Shown here: in pieces, positions 24,683-33,272 of the stretch | Layout of the letters: every line of letters begins with the position of its first letter | Position numbering within the stretch: the stretch's first letter is position 1 | Assembly: GCA_026710045.1 (NCBI GenBank) | Contig: JAPORU010000046.1 | Location: 1 to 33,325, forward strand | Reading direction: 5' to 3' | DNA length: 33,325 nt | Source: Aestuariivita sp. | GTDB taxonomy: Bacteria; Pseudomonadota; Alphaproteobacteria; Rhodobacterales; Rhodobacteraceae | The notes under the pieces: generated by a model | Told to the model about the DNA's origin: nothing | Databases searched by the model: none | What the model saw: only the letters and a program-made list of their open reading frames with translations | Program-made: the position numbers and the translations under genes

Positions 24683-25543
24683 TTAAGCGAGCGAGATCTC
24701 GAGGAACTTCAGGATATGAGTCGCAACGGTATCGGCCTCTTCCTCATGTGCGAGATGACCAAGATTTTTAAGACTCCAAAAGGTTGCCTGTGGGATTTGC
24801 CGTGCGGCGGCGCGCGCGACGGAAGGCGAAACCGTCTTGTCATTCTCTGCGGCGAGCAACAGTGTCGGCGCCGTAAATTCCGGCCACCGACTTTGCAAGC
24901 CATCGACCGGCCATTGCGACATCATCAGCAGCGTTCCGTTTACGTGATCACGGTTCGACATTAGTCGGCGATAATACTCAAGTCCTTCGGAATCGATTCG
25001 CGAACCCGTTCCGTCAATTAAGGTTTTCACGCGCCTTGGATTATTACTTGTACGGGAAAAGAAGTACGGAACACCCGGCGTCAATGATAAGGCCTTTGCG
25101 ATTACAGGATACAGAATTCCTGCCAAACCTCGAAAATTATCAAGTGCCGGATTTATTCCAATGACGATCGGTAGAGACTTGATGTTCTGCGAGAGTTGCA
25201 AGGCCAGAACGGCCCCGGCCGAATGACCAATGATGGCGGTGATATCCCATCTCTCATGTTTGATTAATGTTGCGCAATCTGCCGACATGGCATCGAGTCC
25301 GCACCGATGCCGGGCACCCAATTGTGTTTGGCCCTGTCCGGGTAAATCGAACGCGACAACGTGATAACTCTTGCTCAGAATGGGAATGAGATGTCGAAAG
25401 GAGTGCGAGGAACTGCCCGCCCCGTGCAACAGGAGAAGTGTTGGCCCTTTCCCAGTTTCCACGACATACCAGCGATGCGGCTCGCAAAATACGTGCCGAG
25501 ATACGTCGCTCAATGGCCAATCGGTTTGTGCAGAGCCGGACAT
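24683..25543 (-). CDS. bchO: BchO, alpha/beta hydrolase associated with Mg-chelatase
   Basis: A 286-residue alpha/beta-hydrolase-fold protein. The oxyanion-loop text LLLHGAGSSSHSFRHL, FDLPGQGQT, the nucleophile elbow IGHSAGA, and the late GHLAHEEEAD with the catalytic His are all visible. Position after bchI-bchD, only 4 bp from the bchD stop, identifies it as BchO of the photosynthesis cluster; a similar hydrolase elsewhere would be called generic. Its exact biochemical role is not settled; it is thought to assist Mg-chelatase. The ATG at 25543 is used, and its ribosome site must lie within bchD. Confidence 0.9.
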   Translation of the reverse strand: MSGSAQTDWPLSDVSRHVFCEPHRWYVVETGKGPTLLLLHGAGSSSHSFRHLIPILSKSYHVVAFDLPGQGQTQLGARHRCGLDAMSADCATLIKHERWDITAIIGHSAGAVLALQLSQNIKSLPIVIGINPALDNFRGLAGILYPVIAKALSLTPGVPYFFSRTSNNPRRVKTLIDGTGSRIDSEGLEYYRRLMSNRDHVNGTLLMMSQWPVDGLQSRWPEFTAPTLLLAAENDKTVSPSVARAAARQIPQATFWSLKNLGHLAHEEEADTVATHILKFLEISLA

Positions 25544-25547
25544 TCAA

Positions 25548-27239
25548 CTAACTCGACTCGAGGATACCTGATAACATATCTTGAAGCCGATACGCGTCCA
25601 CTCTTGGTAACGGGACATACAGGGCGTCAAAGATACCGGCCAATTTTTGCAGACTGACGTGCGGACGAGGGGACGTATCGATCACCAGACCCTCGATATT
25701 GCGGAACTTAAGTACGGATGCCTCCGATTCACTGTCCTGAATAGCTTGCGAACGGTTTGCGCGTCCGTCAAGGGCAATGTTTGCGCGTCCATCGGTCATG
25801 ACAATGATCGTCGGTGTCAACCCTTTTGTTTTGGATCGTATGGCCAGTTCGTAGGCTTGCCGGAGACCGGCCGCCAATGGTGTTCCGCCTCCACCGGGTA
25901 AGGCGGCAAGTCTCCGCTTCGTCTGTACCAAACTCCGCGTTGGGGGTAAGAGAATCTCGGCGCAGGTTCCACGAAACGAAATCAGTGCGACGTGGTCGCG
26001 ACGTGCGTAGGCTTTCGCGAGCAAGAGCTCAATGGCGCCCTTCACTTCATTGAGACGAGCGATCGCAGAAGATCCTGACGCATCAATTGTGAAGATAAGT
26101 AATCTATCGGATCTTTGTTCGAATCGGTGCAGACGCAAATCATCGGTATGAAGAACTACGCTCTTGGAATGATGATTCTTCGTTTGTCGTAAAGGCTGCC
26201 AAGGTGCGGCCGCACGAAGCGTTGCAATGAAATCAATGCGCGCTTGGCCGTCCAGACGTCCCGGCCGTGACGGCAACGGTCGTCCGCGCCGCCGCCCTCT
26301 TGTCTTTTCCCCTGTACCCGCGCCGTTTCCCTTTTTCTGACGTGAGTGATTTGTCAACTGTTCCAAGAGATTGGGAGGAATCAGTGCCTTGACCGCATCA
26401 ATCAGCAGATCGTCATTTGAAACATTCATGTCTTCAATATCGAGACCATCGGCCACAGTCGATGTGTCGTGTTGTTCGATGTCGACTTGATCCTCGTTAT
26501 GGGGCCATTGTTTGGCGCGTGACAGGTAAACAAGATCGACGGCCGCCAAGATGTCCCGTTGTGTAACGGTCCTGCTCTTTCGGAGCGATGCCAGGGCACG
26601 TGCACATCGCAGTGCGAAAACAGGCGCACGAAGACTGTCAATGCCAAACCCCATGGCGATGCGGCTGAGTTGATCGATCATGTGTGGACCGGACAGCGCC
26701 GCTTCTGTGAAAGTGGTATCAAAGTCTGTGAGTTCCGTCTTGTAAGGGTTTTGCGACTCGTTCGTGTGCGGGACAAGATCGCTCATCATCAAACCCTCAA
26801 GACTCACGCAAAAGGCTAAACGGTCAACAAGAGAGTCGGGGACCTTTTCATCATCGTCGGACGCACTTTCGTCGAGTAAAATGAATGCAGCCGAGGATTT
26901 GGTATCAAGATGTTGCGCGAGTCGCGCCGCCAAATCTTTTCCGGTTCGCTCTGCCATCGTAAGAACGAGCGTTTGACGGTCTGCGAGCAAGCCAAGCGAA
27001 CGGATCGTCTTTCCGGCCTGCAGCGTCGCACTCACATCGATGTCACCAAAGAGTTGACCGTCAGAAATTGTTGGATGCACTCGTCGATACGAGCCAAGCT
27101 GGCGATTAATTTCCGAAAGAAAAGCATCCCTTACGGGTCCCGCTCGGGCCCTTATGACCATGCCGCCAAGCCGGATATCGCTGGCTAAACACAAGAGCGC
27201 GGTGCATGCACGATACCAGGTTTTCGTCCGGTCGTTCAA
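25548..27239 (-). CDS. bchD: magnesium chelatase subunit D
   Basis: A 563-residue subunit, the usual length for Rhodobacter-type BchD. The N-terminal third is an AAA+-like domain without an intact Walker A. A polar, basic linker (about residues 285-325, with KTRGRRRGRPLPSRPGR) separates it from the C-terminal von Willebrand A domain, where the MIDAS motif DASGS is at residues 386-390, and the metal-binding Thr/Asp region follows (TDGRANIALDG). With BchI and BchH it inserts Mg2+ into protoporphyrin IX. It begins with TTG at 27239 in a TTGA overlap with bch[19 protein letters not shown] matches the expected N-terminus, so the rare start is credible. Confidence 0.93.
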   Translation of the reverse strand: MNDRTKTWYRACTALLCLASDIRLGGMVIRARAGPVRDAFLSEINRQLGSYRRVHPTISDGQLFGDIDVSATLQAGKTIRSLGLLADRQTLVLTMAERTGKDLAARLAQHLDTKSSAAFILLDESASDDDEKVPDSLVDRLAFCVSLEGLMMSDLVPHTNESQNPYKTELTDFDTTFTEAALSGPHMIDQLSRIAMGFGIDSLRAPVFALRCARALASLRKSRTVTQRDILAAVDLVYLSRAKQWPHNEDQVDIEQHDTSTVADGLDIEDMNVSNDDLLIDAVKALIPPNLLEQLTNHSRQKKGNGAGTGEKTRGRRRGRPLPSRPGRLDGQARIDFIATLRAAAPWQPLRQTKNHHSKSVVLHTDDLRLHRFEQRSDRLLIFTIDASGSSAIARLNEVKGAIELLLAKAYARRDHVALISFRGTCAEILLPPTRSLVQTKRRLAALPGGGGTPLAAGLRQAYELAIRSKTKGLTPTIIVMTDGRANIALDGRANRSQAIQDSESEASVLKFRNIEGLVIDTSPRPHVSLQKLAGIFDALYVPLPRVDAYRLQDMLSGILESS

Positions 27240-28234
27240 GAAAATACGCTCTCAACGACGCGTATGACTCGCGCACTGGAACCGGATTCATCCAAAGGAT
27301 CCCTTCGAAGTCGATGGGACAAGGCCAGCGGTGCGACTTCACGAAGATGCTTCCGATTGATTCGTACATTGCCTCGGAACGCAGCGAGAGCACGTGCTGA
27401 CCTTAAGAGCGTAAGTTCTCCACGAAGACCGTCAGAGCCGAGTGCGATACATATCTCAGCGCAGTCGCGAAGGATCTTCTGTGATGCCTTGACGTTGCAT
27501 GCGCGGGCCTTCACGATGCGATTCTGAATCATTTTATCGTTCTTGGACCAGCGGGTATGGAAGGCAATCGGGTCGGCATCAAAGGCATCGCGCCGTTCAA
27601 CAACCTTAATTCGATCAGAAATATCCTGTGGGGATCGAACGTCCACCAGCAATCCGAATCGATCCAGGAGTTGCGGCCTTAGTTCACCTTCCTCGGGATT
27701 GCCGGACCCTACAAGAACAAATTGACTTGAATGGCGAATGGACAATCCTTCACGCTCGACGACATTCTCGCCAGACTGGGCGACATCAAGCAACAAATCA
27801 ACAATATGATCCTCAAGAAGATTCACTTCATCGATATAGAGATATCCACGGTTCGCTTTCGCCAGAAGACCGGGTTGAAAAGCTTTTTCACCAACCGTGA
27901 GGACACGTTCAATATCCAGAGCTCCAACCAGACGATCTTCTGTCGACCCAAGCGGCAAGTCGACGACGGGTGTCGGGCATTCAACAATTTTTATTGTCTT
28001 TATTCTCGACCAATCGGGACATTCTTCCGGTCTTGCGGAATTCACCGGACACCCCTCAACTTGTTGAATCGGGGGCAGAAGCGCCGCAAGAGCCCGGACC
28101 GCCGTTGACTTTCCGGTTCCACGATCACCAAAGACCAATACACCTCCGATACTCGGATCAATCGCCGTCAAGACCAAGGCCAACTTCATTGATTCTTGAC
28201 CGACAATTGCAGAAAAAGGAAAAGAGGGTTTCAT
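27236..28234 (-). CDS. bchI: magnesium chelatase ATPase subunit I
   Basis: A 332-residue AAA+ ATPase. It starts [15 protein letters not shown], with Walker A GDRGTGKS at residues 36-43, the insert [11 protein letters not shown], Walker [16 protein letters not shown], sensor 1 in [20 protein letters not shown], and the sensor-2 region near the C-terminus. It drives Mg2+ insertion into protoporphyrin together with BchD and BchH, the first committed step to bacteriochlorophyll. Its start overlaps the crtA stop (ATGA, 28234-28231) and its stop overlaps the bchD start, so crtA-bchI-bchD form a coupled operon. Confidence 0.95.
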   Translation of the reverse strand: MKPSFPFSAIVGQESMKLALVLTAIDPSIGGVLVFGDRGTGKSTAVRALAALLPPIQQVEGCPVNSARPEECPDWSRIKTIKIVECPTPVVDLPLGSTEDRLVGALDIERVLTVGEKAFQPGLLAKANRGYLYIDEVNLLEDHIVDLLLDVAQSGENVVEREGLSIRHSSQFVLVGSGNPEEGELRPQLLDRFGLLVDVRSPQDISDRIKVVERRDAFDADPIAFHTRWSKNDKMIQNRIVKARACNVKASQKILRDCAEICIALGSDGLRGELTLLRSARALAAFRGNVRINRKHLREVAPLALSHRLRRDPLDESGSSARVIRVVESVFS

Positions 28235-28941
28235 TTTTGATGTGCCTGCATGTGCAACGGACTGCGCCCACCCCAGCTTCCAAGATCACCGGTTACCGTA
28301 AACCGGGCGTAAAGTTCCTCGCGGAACCAATTCCCTGAACGAACAGCATTAATGGCACGTTGATGAGGCCCTTCTGGCTGACGTGCGAACTGCGTCATTG
28401 CCCCAGCGTTCGGCCAAATTGAAAAGGTAACCTGATGCAAGAGAGGAACTTCACCCAAACCTATCTTGAAAAGCACTTCGGAATCCCGTTTGATCACATT
28501 TGATATATCTGGAACCTGAGCCCAGAATTTCGCGGCAATACGTGGTTTTATGGTGGCACGTGTCAACACCGCAATCGGACCGTGTGCGGATGATTCGGTC
28601 ACAGTAAAGGGTGACCGACCTGACCAACACCCGCGCGTTGATGTTGCGGCAAGGAAGACGGTCCAGTCCTCGACAGCCTGTGCACGATACCGTTGCCACA
28701 GTTTGTGCGCATGAATATGTTTGCGCGCGATGTCCTCGGTCTGCCACGTGGCGAGGATCGCATAGATCGCCAGATTGGGAACGGGATTAAATCCCTCACC
28801 TGAGCCGGATCCGCAGAGTTTCCAAAACTCGATTCCAGATACACGCCGAAGCTGTGGCCGTGCGGCCCCCATCATGTAGATTGCCCAGAGCTGCGAGAAG
28901 GTTGTCGAAAACCGAAAAAAGCTGAGTGAAACGGTTTGCAT
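28231..28941 (-). CDS. crtA: spheroidene monooxygenase
   Basis: A 236-residue CrtA, close to the Rhodobacter capsulatus length of about 240. Recognisable blocks are FWKLCGSGSGEGFNPVPN, YAILATWQ, the WTVFLAATSTRGCWSGRSPF region, LTRATIKPRIAAKFW and WPNAGAMTQFA. It introduces the keto group that turns spheroidene into spheroidenone under oxic conditions. The ATG at 28941 is chosen; a TTG at 28965 would extend it by eight residues but sits only five bases from a PpsR-type box. Neither start has a clear Shine-Dalgarno. It is the first gene of the minus-strand operon and diverges from crtI. Confidence 0.9.
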   Translation of the reverse strand: MQTVSLSFFRFSTTFSQLWAIYMMGAARPQLRRVSGIEFWKLCGSGSGEGFNPVPNLAIYAILATWQTEDIARKHIHAHKLWQRYRAQAVEDWTVFLAATSTRGCWSGRSPFTVTESSAHGPIAVLTRATIKPRIAAKFWAQVPDISNVIKRDSEVLFKIGLGEVPLLHQVTFSIWPNAGAMTQFARQPEGPHQRAINAVRSGNWFREELYARFTVTGDLGSWGGRSPLHMQAHQK

Positions 28942-28970
28942 GAATGATCGAATGACCGAATTCAATTAGA

Positions 28971-28988
28971 TGTCAATGGAGGTTTACA
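28971..28988. promoter_or_regulatory. PpsR/CrtJ-type box, crtA-proximal
   Basis: TGT and ACA are separated by exactly 12 bases (TGTCAATGGAGGTTTACA), matching the TGT-N12-ACA consensus of the redox and light-responsive repressor PpsR/CrtJ. It lies just upstream of crtA on the minus strand. Confidence 0.75.
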
Positions 28989-28996
28989 GATTACGG

Positions 28997-29013
28997 CTTG
29001 CAATAAATGCAAG
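28997..29013. repeat. inverted repeat between the two PpsR boxes
   Basis: CTTGCA-ATAAA-TGCAAG is a perfect 6-bp dyad lying almost midway between the two TGT-N12-ACA boxes in the crtA/crtI intergenic region. It may be a second regulator's site or simply part of the promoter. Confidence 0.35.
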
Positions 29014-29024
29014 AATAGCGTCAA

Positions 29025-29042
29025 TGTAAAGCAAAATTGACA
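29025..29042. promoter_or_regulatory. PpsR/CrtJ-type box, crtI-proximal
   Basis: TGTAAAGCAAAATTGACA is another exact TGT-N12-ACA match, with the TTGACA half resembling a -35 element. It lies 50 bp upstream of the crtI start at 29093. On the minus strand its complement TTTACA, spaced 17 bp from TTTATT, could serve as a crtA promoter, so a bound repressor would cover it. Confidence 0.75.
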
Positions 29043-29092
29043 GGTCTTGAAAATCGATGGCAGGTCTTGATCAGATAAGTTTCACTTCTGCG

Positions 29093-30622
29093 ATGTCGAC
29101 GCTCAGAGCACATTCCTCGGCCCAGGCACATGCCATTGTTATCGGTGCCGGTCTGGGCGGGTTGGCAGCGGCCATGCGTTTGGGGGCGAAAGGCTACCGT
29201 GTAACCGTTTTTGATAAACTTGACGTGCCGGGAGGTCGGGGATCGGCAATCTGGAAGGATGGTCATCGCTTTGATCTGGGTCCCACGATTGTCACGGTGC
29301 CGCAGGTCTTTCGGGAGCTGTGGGAGGTGTGTGGCCGCGACTTTGACGCGGATGTTGATTTGAGAGCACTCGATCCGTACTATGAAATTCGTTGGTTAGA
29401 CGGATCAAAATTTACGGCCTGTCACGATTCGGACCTCATGTTGGAGGAAGTCCGCCGATTGTCGCCGAAGGATGTCGAAGGGTACAAGACCTACTTGCGT
29501 GACGGTCAGGTGCGCTACGTGTTTGGTTTTGAGGACCTCGGTCGTCGACCGATGCATAAATTGTGGGAGCTGATAAAGGTTCTTCCCATATTTGCCCGCT
29601 TGCGGGCTGATCAATCGGTTTATGCACGTGCAGCACGCCGGGTAAAGGATGAACGTCTGCGGATGGCTTTATCATTCCATCCGCTCTTCATTGGCGGTGA
29701 CCCATTCCGAGTTACGTCGATGTATGCACTGGTCAATCACCTTGAAACCGAATTTGGCGTGCATTACGCCATGGGCGGTATTGTGAAGCTCGCCCAGGCA
29801 ATGACACACGTCATTGAAGAGCAGGGAGGTGCCGTTCAACTGAATACGACGGTTGATGAAATCGTTACTGAGAATGATCGCGCTGTTGGCGTAAAATTGC
29901 AGGGAGGCGACACGTTACGCGCCAATGTTATCGTATCAAATGCTGACGTCGGCCACACCTACGGCAATCTGTTGCGAAGACACAAAAAGCGGCGTTGGAC
30001 TCCGGGTAAGCTCAATCGGACGCGGTGGTCTATGGGCCTCTTTGTTTGGTATTTCGGGACCAAGGGTACGCGAACGATGTGGCGTGATGTCGGGCATCAT
30101 ACCATTTTGAACGGCAAGAGTTACCGCAGCCTGGTGAATGAAATATTCATCAAAGGCAACTTGTCCGACGACATAAGTCTCTATATCCATCGACCGAGCA
30201 TAACGGACCCGTCCGTGGCACCGGACGGTGACGATACCTTCTATGTACTCAGTCCTGTTCCGCATCTGGGGCACAGACATCCAATTGATTGGGATGAGGA
30301 GCGTGAGATGTATCGCCAGCGTGTTGAGGATGTACTGGAGGAACGTCTCCTGCCCGGTTTGGGTGGACGTGTGTCGGCGTCACTGGTCTTTACGCCTGAG
30401 ACATTTCGAGATCGCTATCTGAGTTTCTATGGGTCCGGGTTTTCGATTGAGCCCCGCATATTCCAGAGCGCATGGTTTCGCCCGCACAACATCAGTGAAG
30501 AGATCCACGGACTTTACTTGGCTGGAGCCAGTACCCATCCGGGCGCGGGGCTACCCGGGGTGATCTCAAGTGCAGAAGTTCTTGCACAGTTGGTTCCCGA
30601 ACCGGAGACGGTGGTCGTATGA
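29093..30622 (+). CDS. crtI: phytoene desaturase
   Basis: A 509-residue FAD-dependent desaturase of the Rhodobacter type, which makes neurosporene by three desaturations. The dinucleotide-binding motif GAGLGG is at residues 18-23, followed by AAAMRLGAKGYRVTVFDKLD and VPGGRGS. Later come FDLGPTIVTVPQ, LSFHPLFIGGDPF, NADVGHTY, RWSMGLFVWYFGTKG and the C-terminal signature NISEEIHGLYLAGASTHPGA. I chose the ATG at 29093 because the number of residues before the FAD motif then equals that in the R. sphaeroides enzyme and because 29057 is only 14 bases behind a PpsR box; the earlier ATG would add 12 residues. The stop overlaps the crtB start (ATGA). Confidence 0.94.
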   Translation: MSTLRAHSSAQAHAIVIGAGLGGLAAAMRLGAKGYRVTVFDKLDVPGGRGSAIWKDGHRFDLGPTIVTVPQVFRELWEVCGRDFDADVDLRALDPYYEIRWLDGSKFTACHDSDLMLEEVRRLSPKDVEGYKTYLRDGQVRYVFGFEDLGRRPMHKLWELIKVLPIFARLRADQSVYARAARRVKDERLRMALSFHPLFIGGDPFRVTSMYALVNHLETEFGVHYAMGGIVKLAQAMTHVIEEQGGAVQLNTTVDEIVTENDRAVGVKLQGGDTLRANVIVSNADVGHTYGNLLRRHKKRRWTPGKLNRTRWSMGLFVWYFGTKGTRTMWRDVGHHTILNGKSYRSLVNEIFIKGNLSDDISLYIHRPSITDPSVAPDGDDTFYVLSPVPHLGHRHPIDWDEEREMYRQRVEDVLEERLLPGLGGRVSASLVFTPETFRDRYLSFYGSGFSIEPRIFQSAWFRPHNISEEIHGLYLAGASTHPGAGLPGVISSAEVLAQLVPEPETVVV

Positions 30623-31656
30623 TTCGCGCAGAGGACATGGATGCATGCCGTAAGGCCATTCGCCATGGCTCATTGTCCTTCTATTCAGCGTCAAAACTGC
30701 TTCCGGTCCGTGTTCGTGATCCGGCGTTGGTACTCTATGCCTTTTGCCGCATGGCGGATGATGCCGTGGATTTACAGCAGGCCAAGATTGACGCGGTGCT
30801 GCGCCTGAGAGATCGGCTTGACCTTGTCTATGCGGGACGCCCGCTCGATGCACCGTCCGACCGTGCCTTCGCGACGGTCGTTGAAACGTTCGACATGCCG
30901 AGAGCGCTTCCAGATGCTTTGCTGGAGGGGTTTGCCTGGGACGCGGAAGGTCGCCGATACCAGACGTTATCGGACTTACGTTCTTATTCCGCACGGGTTG
31001 CCTCGTCTGTCGGTGCAATGATGACGGTCTTAATGGGCGTGCGCGATTCCAATGCGATGGCCCGTGCCTGCGACCTGGGTGTCGCAATGCAATTGACAAA
31101 TATCGCACGCGATATTGGCGAGGATGCATGTGAAAAGAGGTTGTATGTGCCGCTTGACTGGATGGTGGAGGTCGGTCTGGAGCCGGATAGCTTCGTGCGC
31201 GACCCATGCGATTCACGCGCAATCCGACTGATGGTACAGCGTCTGATATCGGAAGCCAATCGACTCTATTATCGCTCCGAAGCCGGTGTGCCAGCACTTC
31301 CGCAAGGTGCGCGACCTGGTGTATTCGCCGCCCGATTCATTTATGCCGGCATCGGTTCCCAATTGGCCCGATTGAACTACAATAGCGTCAATCATCGTGC
31401 GCACACAACAAAGTTTCAGAAGATCGGTTGGCTGATGCAATCGTTTCTTTACGCGTTGTTGACATCCGTCATGCCCCGTTCGGCGGTGATTTATGCGCCA
31501 CCCCTCAAGGAGGTACAGTTTCTTGTCGATGCGGCGTCATCCGAATCCGTTCAAACCCGAAGTGATTCGCTTATGAATATTCTTGCACAACTTGAAATGC
31601 GGCGCCGGGCCGATCGTGAAGCCCTCATCAATCACGACTTGCGTGTCATGTCGTGA
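30619..31656 (+). CDS. crtB: phytoene synthase
   Basis: A 345-residue squalene/phytoene synthase that joins two geranylgeranyl diphosphates to phytoene. Typical text is HGSLSFYSASKLLP near the N-terminus, the first Asp-rich motif in CRMADDAVD, RYQTLSDLRSYSARVASSVG, and the second Asp-rich motif in NIARDIGEDA, followed by RLYVPLDWM. It is coupled to crtI by an ATGA overlap, as in other purple bacteria. Length agrees with the family (about 340-355). Confidence 0.95.
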   Translation: MIRAEDMDACRKAIRHGSLSFYSASKLLPVRVRDPALVLYAFCRMADDAVDLQQAKIDAVLRLRDRLDLVYAGRPLDAPSDRAFATVVETFDMPRALPDALLEGFAWDAEGRRYQTLSDLRSYSARVASSVGAMMTVLMGVRDSNAMARACDLGVAMQLTNIARDIGEDACEKRLYVPLDWMVEVGLEPDSFVRDPCDSRAIRLMVQRLISEANRLYYRSEAGVPALPQGARPGVFAARFIYAGIGSQLARLNYNSVNHRAHTTKFQKIGWLMQSFLYALLTSVMPRSAVIYAPPLKEVQFLVDAASSESVQTRSDSLMNILAQLEMRRRADREALINHDLRVMS

Positions 31657-31978
31657 TTTCGAGACGTCAGGCAAGGATGCGTTGTCCAGTTCCGAGCGCC
31701 GGGTTTTTCCAATCGGCATGTCGGGGACTTTGAGTGACGAAGTGATAAGAAACGCTCGCGAATCCCATGACGTCTTGTTCTGGATGGGGCGTCGGATTCA
31801 TGCAACGCAGCACGTCAGGGGAGAATACGGTACAAAGACAAGGTGAAAGACCGGATATGTGCACTTCAACACATCTTTTCGATGGCCCGTGTTCCGATCA
31901 TGCGAGACGGTCCTGTTCTTTAATACGAACCATGGAGATCGTCGAGTCCGGCTGCGTCGTATTTTTCGGATTGAAGAT
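31657..31978 (+). other. 322-bp gap between crtB and tspO
   Basis: No gene recognised. In-frame codons run upstream of tspO to 31859 but do not resemble TspO. I searched for a TGT-N12-ACA box and found none; TGT-N10-ACA occurs near 31858, which has the wrong spacing. tspO is therefore either carried by read-through from crtB or has an undetected promoter. Confidence 0.4.
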
Positions 31979-32437
31979 ATGTTCTTTGCCTATTTCCTGA
32001 TATTTCTTGCGGCGTGCCTTGGCGCGGGCGCAACCGGTGCACTCTTTCCACCGGACACCTGGTATCGTCGACTGAACAAGCCGCGTTGGACACCGCCGGA
32101 CTGGGTGTTCCCAGTCACGTGGTTTATCCTGTACCTGTGCATGGCCGGCGCAGCCGCCCGCGTAGCCGACGTTGAAAATAATGGTTTGCCGCTGGCCTTC
32201 TGGTCCCTTCAGATCGCATTGAACGGATTATGGACTCCTGTATTTTTCGGATTAAAAAAAATCCGTATGGGTCTCTTTGTGGTGCTTGCCTTGTGGATTT
32301 CTGTCTGTGCGACGCTCTTGGCTTTATGGCACGTCGATTGGATTGCCGGCGCGCTCTTTGTTCCGTATCTTATATGGGTCACTATTGCCTCGGGATTAAA
32401 TGCGGAAGTGTGGCGCCTGAATCGCGCAGAGGCGTGA
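31979..32437 (+). CDS. tspO: TspO/MBR-family tryptophan-rich sensory protein
   Basis: A 152-residue five-helix membrane protein. It shows LIFLAACLGAGATGALFPPDTWYRRLNKPRWTPPDWVFP-type text (the LNKP-W-PP-WVFP block is diagnostic), then WTPVFFGLKKIRMG and LFVPYLIWVTIASGLN, which align closely with Rhodobacter sphaeroides TspO. In Rhodobacter, outer-membrane TspO binds tetrapyrroles and represses photosynthesis genes in response to oxygen. The position behind crtB is also the same. The ATG at 31979 gives the expected length; upstream in-frame codons are non-homologous. No strong Shine-Dalgarno is visible. Confidence 0.92.
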   Translation: MFFAYFLIFLAACLGAGATGALFPPDTWYRRLNKPRWTPPDWVFPVTWFILYLCMAGAAARVADVENNGLPLAFWSLQIALNGLWTPVFFGLKKIRMGLFVVLALWISVCATLLALWHVDWIAGALFVPYLIWVTIASGLNAEVWRLNRAEA

Positions 32438-32557
32438 CGGCCCGGCCTTCAAAATTCGGTTTTCGAAAGTCCGACATTTTGGCTCGCGATCATTCAAACA
32501 TTCACGCCGTGATTGTCAATATATGTGCGGATAACCGATAACCCGTTTGGAGGCGCT

Positions 32558-32629
32558 ATGATCGGACTCGATTCTGAAGACAGGCAACCGTTCACTCCGC
32601 AACACTCCTTCCGGGATCGAATCCTATAG
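32558..32629 (+). CDS. very short ORF with strong ribosome-binding site
   Basis: ATG at 32558 follows GGAGG by five bases and opens 23 codons (MIGLDSEDRQPFTPQHSF at the start) before TAG. The ribosome site is among the better ones in the region, yet the product matches nothing I know. It may be a leader peptide or the start of a broken gene. Confidence 0.3.
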   Translation: MIGLDSEDRQPFTPQHSFRDRIL

Positions 32630-32679
32630 AGCACAGGCGTTCTGTTGACGAGTACCAACGGTCACAACTCCGAGATCAT

Positions 32680-32901
32680 ATGCCGCGTATCGTCGACATC
32701 ACCGATCCATTGAGCGGGACGTCGCGCGGTCGATCATCTTATCCAAATTCACAGACATTCGGCCATAACAGCCGACCCCGTCGCGTGCGCCTGGAGCGCA
32801 TTAACCGCATTGAATTGATGGAAATATCATCTTCATTTTGGGACGCACATTTTCCTTTTACAAAGTTGGATAGTCGCAAAATCTACGGTCCACATCCGTG
32901 A
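32680..32901 (+). CDS. hypothetical protein, 73 residues
   Basis: A frame from ATG 32680 to TGA, with a polar, basic product containing SRPRRVRLERINRIELMEIS. No signal peptide, TM segment or known motif. The case for it is position: a hairpin terminator begins 19 bases after the stop. The case against is a weak ribosome site and no homology. It could be a remnant of a gene once located between tspO and the next pigment genes. Confidence 0.3.
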   Translation: MPRIVDITDPLSGTSRGRSSYPNSQTFGHNSRPRRVRLERINRIELMEISSSFWDAHFPFTKLDSRKIYGPHP

Positions 32902-32919
32902 CAAGCCATCCATTCAATT

Positions 32920-32948
32920 CCCTTTGTTTGGTCCCAAAAAAGGGTTTT
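32920..32948 (+). terminator. putative Rho-independent terminator
   Basis: CCCTTT (32920-32925) pairs with AAAGGG (32939-32944), extended inside by a G-bulged TTTG/CAAA pairing, and is followed by TTTTAT. It would end the crtI-crtB-tspO transcript or that of the small ORF. Confidence 0.55.
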
Positions 32949-33242
32949 ATATTGACACTGGGTTATGTTATTATCAAAGCATTCCTCATTTTTGTCATTA
33001 TTCGGGTCGTCTGAAGAGAATGAATGTGCTGGCTCAATAGGTAACGGGTATAACTTTGATCAATGGAAAGTCGACCATATCGCCGCAGCTGTATAATCAA
33101 ATTTGTGGCATACACCCTACTCGAATTGGTACACTATCAGAGTGGTGCAATTAGGCTCATTTGGAAAAGCCCCAAATTTATGTTAATATCCAACACCGTT
33201 TCTTTACGCGAATTGCGCCTATATCATACTTTGAATTTTCTC

Positions 33243-33271
33243 TTGACAACCGTTTTTGTAATCGGTAAAAT
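33243..33271 (+). promoter_or_regulatory. near-consensus sigma-70 promoter
   Basis: TTGACA (33243-33248), a 17-bp spacer and TAAAAT (33266-33271): -35 perfect, -10 one base from consensus. It reads toward the right edge, with the start point predicted inside the tandem repeat that begins at 33273. Confidence 0.65.
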
Positions 33272-33272
33272 T

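Noticed and set aside
31850-31880. TGT...ACA upstream of tspO as a third PpsR box
   Set aside because: Spacing is 10 bases instead of 12.
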